Of a stretch of 64,000 nucleotides of DNA, positions 54,708 through 64,000 are shown one piece after another. Source of the stretch: Skeletonema marinoi (Eukaryota > Bacillariophyta > Thalassiosirophyceae > Thalassiosirales > Thalassiosiraceae); assembly GCA_030544225.1 (NCBI GenBank), contig CM060485.1, positions 4,154,001-4,218,000 of the forward strand, in the 5' to 3' direction. Positions within the stretch are counted from its first letter, which is position 1, and every line of letters starts with the position of its first letter. The notes beneath the pieces are model-generated. The model had not been told where the DNA came from and did no database searches. It was given only the letters and a program-made list of their open reading frames with translations. A program made the translations under genes and the position numbers.

Positions 54708-56024
54708 TCATAAAACTGCAGCGAAACGATCTTGCCAACTGAGTACATCTACAGACGTCCCAACTTTGATATCAGACTCGTTGAATCCTTGAGGGAGGCG
54801 AAGAGCTCCGAAGGGGATATTGGTATCGGTAGTAGAATCAGCATACTCAATTTCATACAAATGAATTGTCTTCACTCTGACAACTTTTCCTCTGTACAAA
54901 CGATTCCCCTTCCCAGAAGAATAACCTGCAGTGCTTTGTTCGTCCTGCTGTATAGTGCGACCACCTGGTACGTCGTCACTTGCTGGTGATTCTTTCCTTG
55001 TTTTGTGACCAGAGTCGACCACGAAAGAGACATCACCGTCGGCAACATCTGGAACTACTATGGCGCTAATATCATCGGAAGCTATTACTACATCCTCTTT
55101 TGTTGCAGACTCCGCCAACTCTACAGTTGCTTCTTCGAGCTGCGTCTTTGTTGCATCATCATACACAGTAGAGATGACAAGGGCAGGCTTTTTTTTCTCC
55201 TCTTCGCTATTCACCGCTTCCGCCAGATTGCTAGAATAAATATCTCGACCAGCTGCTGTCGTGTCGTCTTGCTGCAACACCACTTCCGAGTCGTTATCGA
55301 TTGCACGTATGAACTCAGCTGATAGGTTTCTATCACGATCGCCATCATCATAATGGATTGTATACTCGTTTTTTGACTCAAAACATTCAGCAATTGTTCC
55401 CTTGTACCATCTCTTGCCCCGTCCTCTGTAGCGAGCTGTGACTCGTTGGCCTTTGTCGAATAAAGAATGTTTGGCAGGGACCGAGTCGTCAGTTTTTACG
55501 TCCGTCAGACCTACGCTATCTTTGACAACTTTCTTCTCACCATCTGCTGCTGCTGAGATTCTTGCGACACTTTTTTTGGTGCGACTGACTCTTCCCCTTC
55601 TCTGCTGCTCAACGCTACCATCTAGCTTGCGAACATGCTCAGCGGACAGCTTGCGATCTTGGTCACCATCGTCGTAATCAATATCGTATTTGCCTCCTGA
55701 CACATTTTTTATAGTTCCTAGGTAATAACGACTGCCTCTTCCACGGAACTTTGCCTCCACTCTGTCTCCAATGCTCAAGAAGTTGCGGTCGTCTTTGCTC
55801 GAGTTAATATTGATCTCGGATGCTTCACGCTTGGAAAGGACCGCAGCATCATCATTTGACACTGAATCAACAATATTTCGAATCAAAACAAGAGGGACTC
55901 CCTTTTCCTTCTCACCACTGTCTAGGTCAACATCGCATGTTTCATCGTCGTTGACGCGAGCAATAGTTCCAGAGAGTCGACGTGACTTGGCAAATCGTAC
56001 CTCCACCTTTGCTCCAATGTTCAT
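54708..56024 (-). CDS. Tudor/Agenet-like repeat protein
   Basis: 438 residues from the first ATG; an upstream coding exon cannot be excluded, because the frame stays open for another 57 bases. Three clear and one degenerate Tudor/Agenet-type modules of about 50 residues are present: MNIGAKVEVRFAKSRRLSGT at the start, GDRVEAKFRGRGSRYYLGTI and GQRVTARYRGRGKRWYKGTI in the middle (each followed by Y-x-I-x-YDDGD-x-DR-x-LSAE), and a last one near GNRLYRGKVVRVKTI. Linkers are charged and disordered. Such modules read methylated histones or bind nucleic acid. A chromatin role is likely, but the ligand is unknown. Confidence 0.78.
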   Translation of the reverse strand: MNIGAKVEVRFAKSRRLSGTIARVNDDETCDVDLDSGEKEKGVPLVLIRNIVDSVSNDDAAVLSKREASEININSSKDDRNFLSIGDRVEAKFRGRGSRYYLGTIKNVSGGKYDIDYDDGDQDRKLSAEHVRKLDGSVEQQRRGRVSRTKKSVARISAAADGEKKVVKDSVGLTDVKTDDSVPAKHSLFDKGQRVTARYRGRGKRWYKGTIAECFESKNEYTIHYDDGDRDRNLSAEFIRAIDNDSEVVLQQDDTTAAGRDIYSSNLAEAVNSEEEKKKPALVISTVYDDATKTQLEEATVELAESATKEDVVIASDDISAIVVPDVADGDVSFVVDSGHKTRKESPASDDVPGGRTIQQDEQSTAGYSSGKGNRLYRGKVVRVKTIHLYEIEYADSTTDTNIPFGALRLPQGFNESDIKVGTSVDVLSWQDRFAAVL

Positions 56025-56280
56025 GTCACTATTTAGTAACAGAAGATATGTATCTAGTACAATAGCAAAGAAGAAATTCAAGTGAAAGTGGCAACTCTTG
56101 GGGTCGCAAATAATGCTCAGCTTCGCTTACTTATGATCTTCAGTTTTTCCAGGAAAGATGGCGCGCCTCACTGAATCTAGAAAATGTGTCAGCAAAGACG
56201 CAAAACCATCAGAGCAATGAGCAAGAGCATGATGATGTGTGGTGTCCAACAGAGACAGCAACAATCGTTAAGCCACAACC

Positions 56281-57096
56281 ATGACAACAGCCGCAGATGA
56301 TGGACAACAACAGGCGGCAGCACCTAATGCTGCTGCAGCAGATGTCATCTCAATGAACCAGCACAATCAAGTGATCGGTGAATATCAAAAACTGCTAGCT
56401 GCCTATCAATCACAATTGGCTTCCAGCCCCAATCCTACTGTCTTTGAGATCTTTGTCTGCAAAGATAATTTCAAGTTTAATGCTTCACATTTTGTAGCAT
56501 TTCCTGGATTTCGAGAGAGGCTGCATGGTCATTCCTATCGAGCAAGCGTGAAACTACTGGGATCTCACCAAATTGGAAGAGATGGATATGTCGTGGATTT
56601 TGGATGCGTCAAGAGTGTGGCAAAAGATGTATGCAAAACATTGAACGAATACTTCTTGGTCCCTACATTAAGTGAGGTATTAGAGATCACGGTGAATGAA
56701 GGTAAAGACAAAGAAGGCAATGGAACAGATATCTGCGGAGAAATCAATACGGGAGGAAACAAATACCCTGGAAGCGTGATTATAAAATGTGAAGACGGAT
56801 CAACTTTCACATTTCCACGACAAGATTGCCTTTTACTTCCAATCATGCATTCTACAGCAGAGGAATTGGCAATATATATCTTTGGTAAGGTTGTAGCTGG
56901 CCTTGATTCGGAATATTTGATCAAAAGAGGAGTGACTATGATGGAGATAACTGTCAGCGAGGCAGTTGGCCAGGATGCTATCTTCCGTCACCCGATCCCT
57001 ACAGGTGAAGGCTCAACATTTGATGTTGCATCGTTCATTACCAACGATCCAATACCACCTATGAAATGTTCGACTACAACAGAAGCAGCCAGATAA
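56281..57096 (+). CDS. 6-pyruvoyltetrahydropterin synthase-like protein
   Basis: 271 residues. After an Ala/Gln-rich N-terminal 50 residues comes a PTPS/QueD fold. The zinc histidines are H70 in FNASHFVAF and H82/H84 in ERLHGHSYRA. GRDGYVVDFGCVKSVAKDVC follows as in the family, and near the end MHSTAEELAIYIF gives the conserved H-x-T-x-E-x-x-A motif. The insert between (about residues 130-190) is longer than usual. The family converts dihydroneopterin triphosphate to 6-pyruvoyltetrahydropterin, or to a related pterin in folate or queuosine routes. Which reaction applies here is not decided by sequence. Single exon. Confidence 0.85.
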   Translation: MTTAADDGQQQAAAPNAAAADVISMNQHNQVIGEYQKLLAAYQSQLASSPNPTVFEIFVCKDNFKFNASHFVAFPGFRERLHGHSYRASVKLLGSHQIGRDGYVVDFGCVKSVAKDVCKTLNEYFLVPTLSEVLEITVNEGKDKEGNGTDICGEINTGGNKYPGSVIIKCEDGSTFTFPRQDCLLLPIMHSTAEELAIYIFGKVVAGLDSEYLIKRGVTMMEITVSEAVGQDAIFRHPIPTGEGSTFDVASFITNDPIPPMKCSTTTEAAR

Positions 57097-57180
57097 CGTA
57101 GCTTGCAGAGAAGTGAAATCAGAAATGATAAGAAGCAGTAACTACAATACTAAGAGGATTGCTCTATTCAAAGGGTACAT

Positions 57181-59496
57181 CTATTTTTTGAGTGTCTTCT
57201 TTCCCCTCTTTCTTTGTACTCCTCGTGTGCCGTCTTCCTCAACAGGAAGGTAACCCTTCTTAAACATGGCCTCCTCAAATCTTGCCCTGCTAGCCTTGTG
57301 CTCATTCCACAGACGATACAAATCGCGAGCTCTCTCGGCGCGCGATGTCGCAAACTCATCTGTACCGTAGGCAATCATCTGAATAGCAAACCTTGGTTCT
57401 TGATCGGAGCCAAATCCATCCGCTGGACGCCACTGCTGAGACAATTCCTCACGAATCTCAGAACTGAGATCATCTAATCCAATCGGACCATCGGCATCAG
57501 GTACCAAATGCTCCATCACTAATCCCTCAAGCAAGATAGGAGTGTACTTCTCGAGGAAGGCATTGCGTTCAGATCCAGGCGCGTAATCATCGAGGACAGG
57601 ACGCAACGTACCCATATCCAGAATCTTTTGCAGCTGACGTTCAAATGGCACATCGAGGATGGCCTGCAGCTCTGACATGGATTGTTTCTCTTCATCAGTT
57701 TGACTAGACGCATCATTAAGCGCTTGCAACTTCTCTTCAGCATGTTTGCGATAATCCTCCAAGAATAGCTCAGCTTCTGATTCAGTACGAACCTTACTCC
57801 AGAATTCTTTCGATTTGTTGCTATCAATAGGTCTTTCAGAGAGTAAAGCGATGCGGGTGGCATCCTTATCAATATTGCTACCGACAGCTTCCGGTGACAG
57901 AGCCGCAACGTATTTCTCAAGCCATTGCTGTGTTTTACAAACGCGAGAAGAGAAGATGAGAATGGATAAAATATAAAACACATATAAAAGCAACATCAAG
58001 ACTGTGATACTTACATCGAATTCGCTCTTCCTATCATTGTCCCAAGACTCGTATGGACTCGATTCATTCCTCTCTCTCCAAACTTGCAACTCATCCATAA
58101 TGGATTCAATTTGTTCATCATTATCATTGTCATCATCACCCGAGACTTCATCGTCCTCGTCATCAAACTTGAAGAGATCCGAATCATCATCGTCCACAGA
58201 GCTTCCCAAACTTGCCAACAATTCATCGATGCTTTTGTCGGTTTCAGATAGCTCATCATCCAACTCACCCGTAATCGATCCACGACCACCAGAAGACGAT
58301 CCACTGTCAGATAGGGTCTCAGGGAAGAGAGCACCTCTAACTGTCACAATATCCCTCATTCTATCCATCAATCCCATCTTGGTCTCACCTCCAGGCAATG
58401 TTTCCATTCCCTCAACATAAGCATCAGTCCCCCCACCCGCCAAAACGAGTTGCCACGTGTTTTCATCCATCTGAAGAACTTCTCTAGCGATCCAATGATC
58501 AAGTGCAGTAGCTGCACCAATTGTCCATCGAGAGTACGGAATAGATTGCAATCTTGATGACCAAATGTTGAGTGCACGAATTGACCTTGGACGATCATGT
58601 AAAATGGATGGCAGAGTTGACTCATCATCATCATCCTTCTTCTTTCCTGCCCCAGAATCATCATCACTAGTTTGCTCCGTTCTCCACTCTTCAATTTCCT
58701 GAGTTGCCTTCCTACCACCCTGGCGATTTGCCCTAGCTTCCTCTCGCAGTATCTGCTCTACCTTTTCAATACTATCCTGCTCCGTCGCAGGCTTATCTTC
58801 CTGCAACATGATCTGCTGTTGACGCAGAGCAAACGCATATGCATTTTCAACCAACATTGACTTTCTCCCCATTGCCGTTCGTAGTGACGAAGGCGACAAA
58901 AACTTTGACTTGGTGGCAGGATTGCCCCCAGATGCCGCCGAAGCAGCAGATTGTCCCAGCAATAATTGTGAATAATACTCCTCCTCCTTCCGAGATTGAC
59001 TCGGTGACATCCCCTGTCGCAACTTATCCTCATGCCTCCGAAGGTACCCCTTGACAAGTTTATCCAACGTCGGGGGAGAATTCTGCTGCTCCCTCATTTC
59101 CGCATCAGTAATCCCCTTTCGTTTTTGTTCCTTCTTAAGTTTCTCTGCCCTCCTCCGTTTATCGGCAAGCAACTTCTTGCGTATCCTCACCGGAGTTCGT
59201 GGAGGAATGGGCAACGGGGGGTTCAAACTGAGAATTTCATGCTCAGTTGGATAATCGATAATACCCCTCCTCATTTTCATGCTCTCTTCACGTTCTCGCG
59301 TGGTCTGGAAGCTGTTATTGTTGTCGCGTTGATCATGTAGGCCGAGGTAATTGGGCCGAGTGGACGGGGATTTGTACGAGCCGGCTTTTACGGCGAGTTC
59401 AATGTATTTTTGGACGGGGAGGCGCTTTTTGAGGATGCGTCGCATCCCTCCGTGGGTTGAGGCCATTTTGGTGAGGGGTGGTGTGGCTCGTAGCAT
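57181..59496 (-). CDS. Large uncharacterised protein, one stop-free intron
   Basis: Exons complement(join(57181..57927,58015..59496)) give 742 residues. The 87-bp intron (GTAAGT...ACACAG) is a multiple of three and has no stop in frame, so its retention would insert 29 mostly hydrophobic residues. The start MLRATPPLTKMASTHGGMRR plus ILKKRL looks like a mitochondrial presequence. The N-terminal third is very basic (KKLLADKRRRAEKLKKEQKR), the middle acidic (FKFDDEDDEVSGDDDNDNDE). The C-terminal third has conserved-looking blocks: MIAYGTDEFATSRAERARDL and YRLWNEHKASRARFEEAMFK. A mitochondrial ribosome or translation factor is possible, but I recognise no family. Convergent with the PTPS-like gene. 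Confidence 0.65.
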   Translation of the reverse strand: MLRATPPLTKMASTHGGMRRILKKRLPVQKYIELAVKAGSYKSPSTRPNYLGLHDQRDNNNSFQTTREREESMKMRRGIIDYPTEHEILSLNPPLPIPPRTPVRIRKKLLADKRRRAEKLKKEQKRKGITDAEMREQQNSPPTLDKLVKGYLRRHEDKLRQGMSPSQSRKEEEYYSQLLLGQSAASAASGGNPATKSKFLSPSSLRTAMGRKSMLVENAYAFALRQQQIMLQEDKPATEQDSIEKVEQILREEARANRQGGRKATQEIEEWRTEQTSDDDSGAGKKKDDDDESTLPSILHDRPRSIRALNIWSSRLQSIPYSRWTIGAATALDHWIAREVLQMDENTWQLVLAGGGTDAYVEGMETLPGGETKMGLMDRMRDIVTVRGALFPETLSDSGSSSGGRGSITGELDDELSETDKSIDELLASLGSSVDDDDSDLFKFDDEDDEVSGDDDNDNDEQIESIMDELQVWRERNESSPYESWDNDRKSEFDVSITVLMLLLYVFYILSILIFSSRVCKTQQWLEKYVAALSPEAVGSNIDKDATRIALLSERPIDSNKSKEFWSKVRTESEAELFLEDYRKHAEEKLQALNDASSQTDEEKQSMSELQAILDVPFERQLQKILDMGTLRPVLDDYAPGSERNAFLEKYTPILLEGLVMEHLVPDADGPIGLDDLSSEIREELSQQWRPADGFGSDQEPRFAIQMIAYGTDEFATSRAERARDLYRLWNEHKASRARFEEAMFKKGYLPVEEDGTRGVQRKRGKKTLKK

Positions 59497-60720
59497 GGTT
59501 GGTGTTTGTTAGTTGTGGTGTGATAAGAGTGGAGTGATGGCGGCGGCATGGTCTTTATCTCCGTTTTTTATGTGCGCTTTATATCTCCCCCCTTTTTCGG
59601 CGGACAGGCCATCGATGAAAAAGCCAAAAGCAAAAAATGGAAAAGTCACTCAAAAACCAAAAACTCAGCCATCATCATGAAACGGCACGAGGATCATGCT
59701 ACGATGAGGGAGAGCTAGCAGCAGTTCACTTTCAACAATGCACCAGTACAACTTGACGAGTCTTGTGGTGACGATTGAGGAGAGCTGGAAGGGAAGGCAC
59801 ATCCTTGCGATTGAGCCATCTGCTGAGTAGTGATTAACCAACTTTTTCATCCGTCGGCGAACAGCTAGCGCTGATTTTCATCACGAAGAGACTTCATGTG
59901 CGTATCGAGAGGTGATGAGATGAATCTGTAGCTTCAGAATTCCAGGTAAGTTTATCACAACTGGCAGGCCGACAGAACTTACGTGCTAAGGATGATATTT
60001 CCTGACGCTTGGCTACTGAGCTAATGCAAGAGGAATCAATGGCCGGAGTAGTTACCGGATCCAACCATTGTTACCTCGCTGATGACAGCAGTCACACTTT
60101 TTTACTGAAGCACTCCTTTTATTGCTATTTGAATGGTTATTCAACATTGATGGTCTCTAACAAATATGCTGTTCTTCCTTTCTATATACAGATAATACAC
60201 AGAGAGTGAGTTGCTCTACATGCATTATCTACCACGCTTAGATGTATGACCATCAATGTAGTGACAAATTGGGTGTATTGTTTTCCGAACAACCATCAAG
60301 AGTGTTGTTTCACTAAGGGTTTTTCCAGAATTCAAGTGTGCGTATTAAAGATGGTCATGTTACCATGCATCGCCTCCTTTCCAATCCTAATGCCACCCTC
60401 AAAAAGTATAGGAGCAGCCGATCTACGACTGTCTTCATTGGTTGGATACTCTTACTCTTTTGCTATTTCTAGATATAGGGGATCCTCTCTGCACCAACTT
60501 GGGATAGATTCAGCTTGGTGATTTACGGCAGGCTAGACGGGAGACAAGCTGTTCACACGTTACTTCGTCAACAACTTTACCCACCCACAATCTCCTAATA
60601 AGTATAAAATTACTTAACAGAAATAATGAGTGAAAGTTTCATACATGAATTACCATATTATATGAATTATGTTCTTCTAGACTATGCGAAAGACGACGGA
60701 AATCAATGACTGACCCCCAA
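59497..60720. other. Gene-free region of 1.2 kb
   Basis: Between the head of the 742-residue protein gene and the tail of the surface-protein gene, both on the minus strand. Only short unrelated frames occur, none with a recognisable motif. No tandem repeat or RNA gene seen. The part nearest 59497 presumably holds the promoter of the 742-residue protein gene. Confidence 0.55.
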
Positions 60721-63700
60721 TCATCTCGATTGAGGCGATCCTTGCACGTCATCAGTACTTTCTCTATCGCCTTGGTATACAATTAGGGCATTTTCCTCTA
60801 CGCCTTCAGGTTGCCTTCGACGTGTGCAACATGTCACCGCACCCTTGACTAGCTCCTGGCGTACCAATGGAAATGAAAACCAAGCTATCAAGCCTGCTAT
60901 CACAATCACTGTTAAACTGAATGACAAAGCGATGACTCTTGAGGATTGACTTTCTCCCTCTTGACTGCTTGTTGACGACGTCGACGTTGCTGGTTGAGCT
61001 TGCAGTTGATATTCTTCTGGATCAGGGCCTACATAAGCAGTAAGGATCAACTCAGGGATAATTTCGACGAATGCACCTTCTTTGAATGCATCATTCAATA
61101 GCATGAGTACATCTCTGTGGACGACCGAAGTTTGGACTCCGACCGAAGTGACTAATAGTTTTGTACTCAGCACGGCACATCCCTTTGCATGATCCAATGT
61201 TGGATCGCATTTGGCTGTTTGTTTGTGATAATTTGGTAAAGGTTGATAAGCATGTTAGCAGGGAGTATAAACACAGAAGCAAGTAAATAGAAAGCGCAAA
61301 CTGAATATCAAACTTACACATCGTCGAGGCCTCTCCAATTTCGGGATATCGAACTCTAATCACTCCAGCAGTATCCTGTTGATCATCTATTTTCCAAACC
61401 CGAGGAGCAATTTGCTCACCACGCTCCGAACACATCATGATTGATACCTGAAGAAAGTCAAGAATCAATCCCTCTAGTTCATCAAGGAAGAAATAATCAG
61501 CTGTAGATGATTCAACCCCGTACACGAACGATATCTCAATTTCTTTTGACATATCAATCAATTTTGGGTCGACCTTGTCAAGGCAGCTTCTTTCGGGCAA
61601 TGGACCTGATCTAATGATATCATTTAGGAGATCATCAATATACTCCGTCGGAGAGGATGATGGCACTAAAGTTCCAGTAGGTGAAGTGGTTCCAGGAGAT
61701 TCAGGAACTATCAACCCACTAACGCACTGCAAGGCTGCAAATCCACCGTTTGCATCATTTGCCTTCAGATAGTCGTTGATGAACGTATCTTGGAATGCAA
61801 CCGTGCTAAATGGAAGTTTGATTATCTCGTCAAATGTAGTCACAGGATTGGTTGTGGAATATGTCATCTCAATGGTGAACGAGACTGTAAGAGGATCTAT
61901 CTCACTACAATCAGATCCTTCAATTGGACCAACTGGGATATTTTCATCCGTTACAGAAACAAAAGTTGTGGAGATGGAGACAAACGGATCTTCTTCATAA
62001 AACGCCGAGATGTATGCTGCAGTTTGAATGTTGTAAACATCTGTACTGATTGGGTCAAGGTTAGGAATACCAAAAAGATCCTGACCAACGTTAGATTTCA
62101 CCTCTGTAGTCCCATTCGAAGGACCAGCTACTGTTGGCGCAAGGGTCTCATTCGAAGTACCAGCTACCGTTGGAGCAAGAGTCTCATTTGAAGTGCCAGC
62201 TACCGTTGGAGCAAGGGTCTCATTCGAAGTGCCAGCTACCGTCGGAGCAAGAGTCTCATTTGAAGTGCCAGCTACCGTTGGAGCAAGAGTCTCATTTGAA
62301 GTACCAGCTACTGTTGGCGCAAGAGTCTCATTCGAAGTGCCAGCTACCGTCGGAGCAAGAGTCTCATTTGAAGTGCCAGCTACCGTCGGAGCAAGAGTGC
62401 CATTCGAAGTGCCAGCTACCGTCGGAGCAAGAGTCTCATTTGAAGTGCCAGCTACCGTCGGAGCAAGAGTCTCATTTGAAGTACCAGCTACCGTTGGAGC
62501 AACTGAAGAAGTTGGCGAAGAAGTTGGAGACCCATCGCTGGGAAATAGGACCTCACCAGTACATGTCAAATCGACGAATGGGCCAGTATCAGACCCTTTA
62601 AGAAAGTCTTCCATGTAAGTCCTTCTGCGTAAAAATGTACTGAATGGCTCCGCGATGATATCCTCTTCTACCAAGGAAGTATTCGTCAGACGATAACTTA
62701 GCGAGACCGTGAATACCAATTCAATTCTATCACCTGTACAGCTATCAATCTGAAGCGTTCTCGTGCCCTTTAACTGTTTCTTTTCCTTCTTTTTACCGAT
62801 ATTGTCGCCATCGAACCTATATTTTGCATTGATGAAATTGTCTTTCTTAAATGTGGCGTACTTTGGAAGAAATGATTCATCCTCATCGCCTTCATTCACC
62901 TTATCATTTTCATTGTGACCTTGTCGTGGTCCACGGATTATAGTAAACTCATCCTCAATCCGTGGCTCTTCTTCAGGAACAAATTGATCTGTTATCTCCA
63001 CTGTTGCAGTGACATCTAACACTTGCCCTCGGATTCCGTCCGTTGAATTGTAATCATTGTAAAAAGACTCTATATAACTCGCCGTTCTTTCATTATATAA
63101 TAGCACCCCATCAAATGCAAGTTGTTCGGTCAGTCCAAACATATCCATACGCAAGTCAGTTGCTGGAAGTGGTTCCTGAGTGATCGTACTCGGCAAAGAG
63201 CTACGCACGAGTGATGGTGGCATTGATATTGTCGGACTCAGAGTTGTATTTCCAGAAATAGTCGGGACGTTGGAGCTTGTGGGCGAAAGTGATGTCACAT
63301 TCGAAGTTGTTGGCTCCGGTGTAGCCGGCTTCTTGCTTAAAGTAGGTTCTGATGACTCACTCCCGGATGGAGCAAGCGATGGCTGTACAGTCGTAGTTGG
63401 AGATAACGTTCCATTAATTGTCGACGGAACAGTTGGAGATAGCGTTGTCCCATTAGTCGAAGGAACAGTTGGAGCACCGGTTGGAGCACTCGTCTCACCA
63501 CCGGGGAAGACCACTCGGCTGGTACAGTACAAGTCATCGAACGCTCCTCCATCACCAGCTTTCAGGTAGTTATTAAGATAGTCTTTTCTGAAAGGGATTG
63601 TTCGAAATGGGAACGATATGACGTTATCCGAAAGTTCCAGCGACGGGTCTGTCGTCCGATATGTTAGCTCAATATTGAAAGTTATCGTAAGAGCATCTCC

Positions 63701-64000
63701 TATGCAAGGTTCAGTGACATCATTCTGCAGCTTTCTCCTCTCATTCATTCGTAACGCTTGTAAGGTCCTACCTCTAAAATCCCCTAATATATCTGGCGGA
63801 GCCTGTTCCACAACATTGATAACCACCGACATATCAGTTACTTGCCTCTTTATCAAATCCAAAATGTTTGTTGAATTTGTACTATCATTGTAGAACGCTT
63901 CCATGTAAACTGCAGTCCTGTTTTGAAAGAGGACGGTCTGTGACAAATCCAAGAACTCCAACCCAAACAACTCCATTTTGAGCTCTTCACGAGAATCAGT
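60721..64000 (-). CDS. Modular cell-surface glycoprotein, 5' part beyond the window
   Basis: Exons complement(join(60721..61214,61318..64000)) are read; the frame is open to base 64000, so the N-terminus is missing. Three copies of a domain of about 150 residues are visible. Each begins near (M/L)FG...N-x-(R/T)-TA-Y-x-x-(A/S)FY (ELFGLEFLDLS; DMFGLTEQLAF; DLFGIPNLDPI), and ends with FP-F-x-T, a YLK or FLK segment, a Cys and (V/L)(F/I)P. A fourth, partial copy follows. They are joined by Thr/Ser/Pro-rich mucin-like linkers, one being the 12-residue tandem repeat at 62111-62501. Exon 2 ends with a membrane span (SLTVIVIAGLIAWFSFPLV) and a short Arg-rich tail, so it is a type I membrane protein. 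Many N-x-T sequons indicate heavy glycosylation. It is diatom-like in style; function unknown, adhesion or cell-wall contact is a guess. Confidence 0.75.
62111..62501. repeat. 36-bp minisatellite coding for a 12-residue repeat
   Basis: Eleven tandem units of the form VAGTSNETLAPT, each with one N-x-T sequon (NET, or NGT in the third and last). Units differ mainly at synonymous sites (ACC/ACT, GTC/GTT, GGA/GGC), so protein sequence is held more strictly than DNA. Confidence 0.93.

Noticed and set aside
60009-60521. Short plus-strand frames in the 1.2-kb gap
   Set aside because: Under 100 codons, no family motif, no splice partners that would join them convincingly.

Overview
The window looks like nuclear DNA of a centric diatom, probably of the Thalassiosirales type. 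Three things point there. Genes are densely packed, alternate between strands and carry few, short GT-AG introns of about 60-120 bp. Two or three proteins begin with a signal peptide followed by the diatom plastid-import signature (VSAFAP in the enoyl-ACP reductase, ASAFAP in an unknown protein; a looser AGAF in Psb27). Flagellar/centriolar genes (DRC4/GAS8, SSNA1/DIP13) sit beside a meiotic gene (HOP2), which fits a diatom that makes flagellate sperm; pennate diatoms lack flagella.

Layout. 1-22.4 kb holds single-copy genes: two unknown proteins, a 2H-phosphoesterase-like membrane protein (weak call), a catechol-type O-methyltransferase, a fused PurK-PurE (AIR carboxylase), DRC4, a two-span membrane protein, an ACOT9-type thioesterase, CNOT11, a membrane-anchored glutaminyl cyclotransferase, a ZC3HC1/NIPA zinc-finger protein, plastid FabI, and IQ-motif and PH-domain proteins. 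23.17-29.79 kb is a complete-looking 6.6-kb DNA transposon with near-identical terminal inverted repeats of about 685 bp and four genes: a DDE transposase, an RGG-rich protein and two proteins of no recognised family. 30.4-44.3 kb returns to host genes: a divergent YqgF-like protein, Psb27, an unusual HOP2 fused to two zinc-binding modules, SSNA1, a large GRAM-like protein, a FAM210/DUF1279 protein and complex III subunit QCR9 with a polyacidic tail. 44.49-53.73 kb is a satellite array of 184/186-bp monomers with decayed edges; a 151-bp MITE has inserted near its right edge. 54-64 kb carries mitochondrial uL13, a Tudor/Agenet-like repeat protein, a 6-pyruvoyltetrahydropterin-synthase-like protein, an unknown 742-residue protein and the C-terminal part of a repetitive, heavily sequon-bearing surface protein that runs off the right edge.

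Exon structures were joined by eye, using GT-AG sites and frame continuity. For every multi-exon gene listed as complete the summed exon length is a multiple of three. Protein-family names are from motif recognition, not from searches. The best candidate for a little-described system is the four-gene transposon; next are the zinc-module/HOP2 fusion and the satellite with its nested MITE.
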